From Auxenochlorella pyrenoidosa (Eukaryota > Chlorophyta > Trebouxiophyceae > Chlorellales > Chlorellaceae), in contig KQ481993.1 of assembly GCA_001430745.1 (NCBI GenBank), positions 1,095,721-1,119,331 of the forward strand: DNA of 23,611 bases, given 5' to 3'. The notes under the pieces are model-generated. The model did no database searches and was not told the origin of the DNA. It saw only the letters and a list, made by a program, of their open reading frames with translations. The position numbers were made by a program, and so were the translations under genes. This document shows positions 18,201 to 23,611 of this stretch, piece by piece (the stretch's first letter is position 1; each line of letters opens with the position of its first letter).

Positions 18201-21200
18201 CGCCGGATTTGGTGCTGGCAAGGCAGGCAACGCGGGCAGCGTTGCCGCGGCAGCAGCAGCGGCTGCGGCAGCCCTCAGCGGCCACGATGACCCTGGGGCA
18301 GAGGCCGGCGACAGCGATGCTACGCCGGGGCAGAGGGCGGCTGCGCTGGGCACCTGCCTGCTGCTAGAGCTCTTTGACCATGCCGGCAGGGATGTTCGGC
18401 GCGAGGTGGTGGCGCTCTGCCACAGCCGCCTCATCGGCGCAAAGGTGGGTGGGCGGCTTGCTGCACGCTCATAGGTGGCGCAGGGCAGGGTTGGCCAGAG
18501 GTGCCTCGCCCTCTTGGAGGGAGTGTTGACAGGAGAGGCTCGCCCTCCGCACGCGCCCTAGGCGGCGTGTTGCCGCAGCTGTCAGCCAACAGCCTGCCTG
18601 TTAGCAAGCGCCAGCTAATGGGTGCCCCTGATGCCTCCCCTCTGCCCGCAGGAGGAGGTGGCGGCGCCGTACGTGCGCCTGCTGGCGCTCATTGTGCGGC
18701 GCAACCAGGCCACCATCTCGGGTGAGCACCCGCTAGCTTTGCTTTTGCTTGTGCTATGCACTGCAGCTACCCCTGACGCCATCACCCTGCCTGGCTGCCT
18801 GCCGAGGCTCAGTATCCATTGCGTGGCTGCCCTGCACCCCCTTCTTGCAGACTACTTCAAGGAGATGCAGCTGTCGCTGGAGCACGTGGCATTCCTGCCC
18901 CCCAACGCCGCCATCGCGCTGCTGCTGGCGGTCTGGCCCATGTGCAGGCGCGCCCGCAGCGCAGGCGGGCTGCCTCTCTCTGTGCTGCACTTGAGCTCCA
19001 CCCCTGCGCTGCATGCGACGCCTGCATGTGCGCCCATCCGCCGGCGCATGTGCCTGCTTTGGAGGGCTGGTCATATGGTATGCTAACCACCGTAGCTGTC
19101 CTGCCCGGGCCCCGCAGGAGCCGGCGGGACGCCCAGGATTACGTGGTCATGCTGCTGCGCAAGGCGATGTTCAGGTGGGCATCAGGCCCATGCATGCAGG
19201 GGCACCCCTGTGCCGCGGCGGCAGGCAAGCTCTGCGCCCACAAGCCCTGCTGCCCGGGTGGCAGGCTGTGCCGACCAAGCCCCTCACCTCCTCCCCTGGT
19301 GCCTCACCCCCGGCCCCTGCTGCCAGCCGGGAGCTGCATGCCCGCCTGCTGGCTGCCCGCGGCTTCCTCTACATGATCACTCAGGAGCTGCAGAGTGGCT
19401 CCGCGGGGGCCGCCCTGGAGGCCAGCGAGCCTGGCCCCAGCCAGGCAAGGGGCTCCAGGCATGGCCTGCCTGCCTGCCTGCCTGCCTGCCTACCTGCCTG
19501 CCTGCCTGTCCATCCTGTCAGCCCGCCCGTTGGGTCAGAGAGGGAGGCCTGCTGGGCCTGCTGGTGCCCGCCCTCTCCCATCCAGCAGCGAGCTGCCCGG
19601 CGGTGCCTGGTCCCACCCAGGAGGCTCTGCTCAGCGTCACATCCAGCGCCATGGATGTGGGGTAGGCGCATCAAGCCACCTCGCCTTCCCTGCTGGCCCG
19701 CCCCCCATGCGCAGCTGAGCATGAGCCAGCTGGGCTCGCTGACGGGGCGCGCCGGCGGCGCCACCCTGCTGCACGAGGTCATGAGCTTCCTGCGCCGCTG
19801 CCTCACGCAGGTGAGCGCCAGCGCCCGCTGCACTGCTGACTTGACGGAGAGCGCGAGCTGCTCAAGTTTTCTGTTGACTTGACCCAGGCGCCGCCCTGCT
19901 GTGTACCCTGTAATCTCCCCCTTTTTGGTGCCGGCCTTACACTCTGCCCGCCTGCCCGCCTGTTGCGCAGCAACCGGACGTGCGGCGTGCGGTGTACGAG
20001 GGCATGCCTGCGCTGCTGGCAGCAGACCCCTCGGTGCAGGTGGGCATTTGGAGAGGCGGGGCAGGGACCGGGAGGCCAGGGCTTGTCCCGGTCTTACCAG
20101 CTGCCTCGCCACCTCAGTTGGAGCAGGCACCCCAGCATGCCCACCCCTCCTGGCTGAGTGCTAACTTGCGCTGCGCTGCGCTGTGCTGGGCCCCTGCCGC
20201 AGGACTCCGTGGCGGGGCCGCTGCTGCCGCATTTTTTGCAGTTTTATGAGGCAGACGAGAACCTGTCGCCGCCGCTCAAGCTGGAGGCCTGCGCACGCAT
20301 ACAGGTGTGCCGGCCCAGGCGCGCTGCTGCGGCGGGTTGCCGCCAGCAGCGAGGATCTTCCGGATGCAAACCAGCTGTTTGCAATGGCCGGTCATCCGGC
20401 CGGCTGGATATGGCCGGCCCAGCCTTGAAACAGCCTGCAGACGGCAAGCGGCCCTGCCTGAGCCTGCAGGGCGAGGGCGTGCGCCTGGTGGAGCCCCTGC
20501 AGCACCTGCTGGCCGGCGTGCGACGCGTGCTGTGCGCGGCAGGCGCTGGCGGCGCGGCGGCGGACGACGAGGGCGGCGCGACGGCGGCGCTGCGCTCGCG
20601 CTTTGCCGCGCTGCGGCGCAGGCTGGCAGAGGGGTGCCTGGAGGACTTCCAGATGGACGGCTCTGTGGGCGAGTGCCGCTGTGGATGGCGCGGGACGGGG
20701 CAGGGGTGGGGGGAAAGGTGCTGTCTGTCTCGCAGCCACGGCGCACCGATTGTGCGGCCTGCACACCACGCCTGTCCTCTGCTGCTGCTGCTGTGCAGAC
20801 TTTGTGCCCACCACGCCTGGCGGGCTGCTGAGCCACGCACACGCCGACGTGCTGCTGGGCTGCCTGGAGGTCGCCATGGAGGACTTGGTGGAGGAGATGA
20901 CGGGTGGGAGGGCGGCTGGAAAGCTGGGACCGACCGCAGGGGTGGAGGGCCGTGGGTGGGTGCCGCGGACGGTGCGAGGGCAGCTGGAAAAGTTGGGACC
21001 AACAGCAGGGGTGCAGGGCCGTGGGTAGGGGCGGCAGACGGTGCGTGGGTGGCGCCTGTCAGCTTGCGGCCGTGCGGACATCGCTGCAGATATGTCTGTG
21101 TCCCTCGAGCTGGGGAGGCCCGTTGAAGCCGCCTGCCCTGCTGCCGGCGGGCTGCCCTTCTTCAGGGGGCGCTGCCGCTGGCGCCGGCGCCGCCACCCAG

Positions 21201-23611
21201 GATGACGACGGGCCCGATGTGGAGGCACTCTCCGAGGCGCTGGCCCACCTGTTTGCGCAGCACCAGCGGCTGGTGGACCTTGTGACTGACAGGGTCAGGC
21301 TCGGGGGGGGGGGGGGCGTCGCTCCGTGGCTGGCGTTTTGATCCACCCTGCATGTTCAGCAGTTGATTCAGAATCATGGTGTCCGTGCTGTGCTGTGCCC
21401 TATCTGGGGTCCTGTCATCTGCCTGCTGGGCCCTCCCTCCTTCTTTCTGCCCTGCAGTCCAAGCCCGGGAAGGCCAAGAAGGATGGGCAGGGCCTGACGC
21501 AGGCCACCGCCAGCACGAGGCGCGGGCCGGGCCGCCCGCCTGGTGGCACTGCAGCGCCCTCAGCGGGCGGGGCGGGGGCAGCATGCGGCGTGGTCACGGT
21601 GGACAATCGGGTGCCCGTGTTCAGGTGCTCGGACGCCCACAGCTACCCCAAACATCCTTTAACATCTCCTGCAGCACTTGCTTGGGCGCTCTGAAAAGTC
21701 CCGTGCTCCGCGGCTGCATGTGGCGCCGTCCCATTCCCTCCTGCTGGTGCTGGCCAGAAGCGAGCGTGCTCACCATCCTCTTGAATGCCCCTGCAGCCTG
21801 GGATGCCTGGCCAAGATGCTCGACGCCATTGCAGACGATGGATTCAAGCTGCCCGAGGCAAGTCTGCAGCAGGTCCAACGGCTGTTGTCCTGGCTCCCTT
21901 GGGGGCCTTCTTGGCTCCTTACTCATCGGCAACGCGCGAGCCCGCCGTGCTGCTTGCCTTGTTCCGTCCAGATACCGGTGCCCTTTCTCCCAGCATGAGC
22001 TCTCGCAGCTACTACCCTGCGTAGTAGCAACTACGTCGGCCCGTTCAATTGCACCGTGCTGCCCTGCCCGGCCCTTGCACCGTGCCGCCCTGCCCCGCAG
22101 ATGGACCTGGGCACGATGGCGCCTGACATGAAGCTGTGCCGCGAGCCCGCCTTTGTCGCCTCGGTGCTGACTGCTGCGCAACGGGCGCTGGGTGCCTGCG
22201 AAGCAAGCGACCTGACAGCAGCTGTCGCCACTGGCACAGGCAGGGCCAGCTGGCACAAACCGGCGTGTGGGGCAAGCTGCTGAGGGCCATGCTGTGTGCA
22301 GGCCAGCCCCTGCCTGCGCATGTGCGACCGCCGGACGTGTGTGTGTGGCTTGGCTTCCTTCCAGCCCATCCAGTGCGTTGCTGTGCCTGCCTCGTTTCTG
22401 CAGCTGGGAGCGCCGAAGATGGTGCAGCAGTGCGGCGCCTGTTTGCAGTGCCCGAGTGGCAGCAGCTCGTCAAGCCGCTGTTCAGGCAAGGTGGCCCCCA
22501 AAGCAGCTACAGGGAGCCTGCTTGCGGCGCCCATGCACGTGTTTTTCCACCCTTTAAGGGTGGAATCATCACCATCATCTGCCCTCTTCTCTACAGGCTA
22601 CTGCTCCCGTGCTGCCTGCAGGGCGGCGCAAACAGTCATCCTGTCGCACTGCAAGGGGCGGGTGGCCGCCGCTGGCGCTGCTGCTGGGCCCAAGAAGGAA
22701 AAGGACCTCACAGAGGCGATGACGCAGGCAGGGGGGGGGCTGCTGCAGGTGGCCTGTGCCAGGTGGCACTGCGCAGAGCAGGCGGAGGCGCCCAGGTGGC
22801 GTGGGGTGGGGCAGCACCCCTCCCTGCATCCGGCTTGGCCATCATTGTGCAGGGCAGCTCGCCGGCCATGGGTTGGACGCCACACCATTAATCAATGCTT
22901 TTCTCTGTCGGCGTCGCTTTTGCAGGTGGCAGCGCGGGCGCTGCACCAGGTGCTGGCCATGGGGGCCGCTGGGGGCGCCGCAGGGCTGGCAGCGGTGCTG
23001 GAGCTGGCGCCGGCACCTAGTGCCCACGCAGCTGACGAGGCGGCCCTGCCACCAGTGGAAGGTGGGTGGGCAGGCGAGAGCAAAGTCGCCATGCTTCTGC
23101 CCAGCTCATTGGGAAGCACCCATGAAAGAAGCAGCAGGCAGGGCTGCCCCGCGCTTCCCTCTGATGATGCCTTGGGCGCCTCGTTATCATGCGCCTGCCC
23201 TTGCTGGCCTTCAACCGGCGCCCCTTCCTGCCTCCCTGGCCCCACCCCAGGCCTGAGCCCCGCGCAGAGCACCGTCGCCCAGCGCCTGCCGCTGCTGCAC
23301 GAGCTGTTCTGCGCAGCGCGCAAGCCAAGCTGCGCAAAAGAGCTGGAGCAGCTGTGTGCTTGCCTCGCGCTGGCGGCCGGCGCGCTGCCGCCGCCTCTGG
23401 CTGGTGGGTTAACTGGTTGCTCAACACCCTAAGGGTGGTCTGCGGGAGGGTTTGCAATGGCTGGTGGTGCAGCCGGCGTTTAGGATGCAGGTGGAAGCCT
23501 GGTCATTGAGCAAGTTCATTGACAGCACTGCCTCGTTTTCTCTACATGCAGGCATCATAGCGGACTGGGCGGTGGGGGCATGTGAGGGCCTGAGCGGCCT
23601 GACGCAGCCGG
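15273..23611 (+). CDS. FANCI: Fanconi anemia group I protein (FANCI) homolog, 3' end beyond window
   Basis: At least 28 exons: 15273-15431, 15677-15952, 16205-16297, 16469-16599, 16800-16935, 17101-17185, 17444-17493, 17643-17751, 17960-18444, 18652-18721, 18851-18947, 19118-19174, 19327-19444, 19621-19656, 19715-19810, 19971-20039, 20203-20304, 20470-20680, 20799-20903, 21166-21293, 21458-21624, 21797-21857, 22101-22191 or -22239, 22404-22490, 22597-22748, 22926-23061, 23251-23403, 23552 to the edge; about 1,175 residues. FANCI pairs with FANCD2 in nuclear interstrand crosslink repair. Family blocks in order: LPAIVHQLLMLSTRGCREAV, ALLHMDMAVKHDAELG, LSAFGLAISFMLAGIQRFE, VVMLLRKAMF, LTQQPDVRRAVYEGMPALL, LQFYEADENLSPPLKLEACA, LEDFQMD and SKPGKAKKD. 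The protein is all alpha-solenoid. Exon 9 adds an Ala/Gly-rich insert. At least three introns use GC donors. The lysine monoubiquitinated in animals appears to be Leu. Uncertain: ends of exons 18 and 23 and the start of exon 25. Confidence 0.9.
18948..19117 (+). other. GC-AG intron 11 of FANCI
   Basis: The exon ending LLLAVWPMC must end in phase 2 to join SRRDAQDYVVMLLRKAMF. No GT in the following open frame is in that phase; TGTGCAG|GCGCGC is. The acceptor is CCCCGCAG. Confidence 0.5.
19445..19620 (+). other. GC-AG intron 13 of FANCI
   Basis: Donor AGCCAG|GCAAGG fits the GC-donor consensus (AG|GCAAGT) well and phase 0 matches the next exon (EALLSVTSSAMD). An SQ dipeptide sits at the end of the exon, in the place where animal FANCI has its SQ/TQ cluster. 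Confidence 0.6.
19465..19509 (+). repeat. (CCTG)n tetranucleotide tract
   Basis: About eleven CCTG units with one CCTA interruption, inside intron 13 of FANCI, in the sense orientation. Confidence 0.85.
20911..21049 (+). repeat. 68-base tandem duplication in FANCI intron 19
   Basis: Unit 1 starts GGCGGCTGGAAAGCTGGGAC at 20911 and unit 2 starts GGCAGCTGGAAAAGTTGGGA at 20979. Both continue with GCAGGGGTG, GAGGGCCGTGGGT or its variant, and GACGGTGCG. The copies differ by scattered substitutions and a small insertion, so the event is recent but not brand new. Confidence 0.75.
21303..21316 (+). repeat. 14-base G homopolymer
   Basis: Lies in FANCI intron 20, about ten bases after the donor GACAGG|GTCAGG. 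A possible site of length variation or sequencing error. Confidence 0.75.
21858..22100 (+). other. GC-AG intron 22 of FANCI
   Basis: Donor CCCGAG|GCAAGT is a perfect match to the GC-donor consensus. Phase 0 joins DGFKLPE to MDLGTMAPDMKLC after the acceptor CCCCGCAG. A GT two bases further in (AAGTCT) would be in the wrong phase. Confidence 0.7.

Noticed and set aside
20679..20690. Ending FANCI exon 18 at GGCTCT|GTGGGC
   Set aside because: It gives phase 0, but the next exon needs phase 1; the donor at 20681 fits better, though the junction remains uncertain.

Overview
The window is nuclear DNA from a GC-rich, intron-dense green alga. A trebouxiophyte of the Chlorella/Micractinium kind is my inference, not something I could search. 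The reasons are many short introns with C-rich 3' ends, exons that only join into sensible proteins after phase-matched splicing, TGTAA motifs downstream of stop codons (the usual chlorophyte polyadenylation signal), and plant-type protein families. There are no operons, no ribosome binding sites, no RNA genes and no transposon that I can recognise. All splice sites given here were placed by eye from reading frame, intron phase and family similarity.

Layout. Five genes lie head to tail on the minus strand and one lies on the plus strand. From the left edge: (1) the 3' part of a secreted CAP/PR-1-like protein gene starting at 1317 and running off the left edge; (2) a two-exon gene of unknown function (1730-2668); (3) a 16-exon gene (3172-8501) for a protein of about 830 residues with armadillo/HEAT-like repeats, then a SAM domain, then two EF-hand-like loops and a basic tail; (4) a seven-exon OTU cysteine protease of the plant OTU9-12 type (8980-11116); (5) an eleven-exon gene (11291 to about 14797) for a membrane-anchored coiled-coil protein. 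A divergent intergenic region of about 475 bases separates this block from (6) the plus-strand gene at 15273, a Fanconi anemia group I (FANCI) homolog with at least 28 exons that runs off the right edge.

The genes do not form an obvious pathway. FANCI is a DNA crosslink repair factor and the OTU protein is a predicted deubiquitinase, but nothing in the sequence links them. The most notable observations are the ARM-SAM-EF-hand architecture of gene 3, the apparent loss of the monoubiquitinated lysine in the algal FANCI, and a run of GC-AG introns (at least five in two genes). Introns are also rich in simple repeats: a (CCTG)n tract in the sense orientation in two genes, a 22-base homopolymer beside a splice acceptor, a splice donor at the edge of a microsatellite, and a 68-base tandem duplication.
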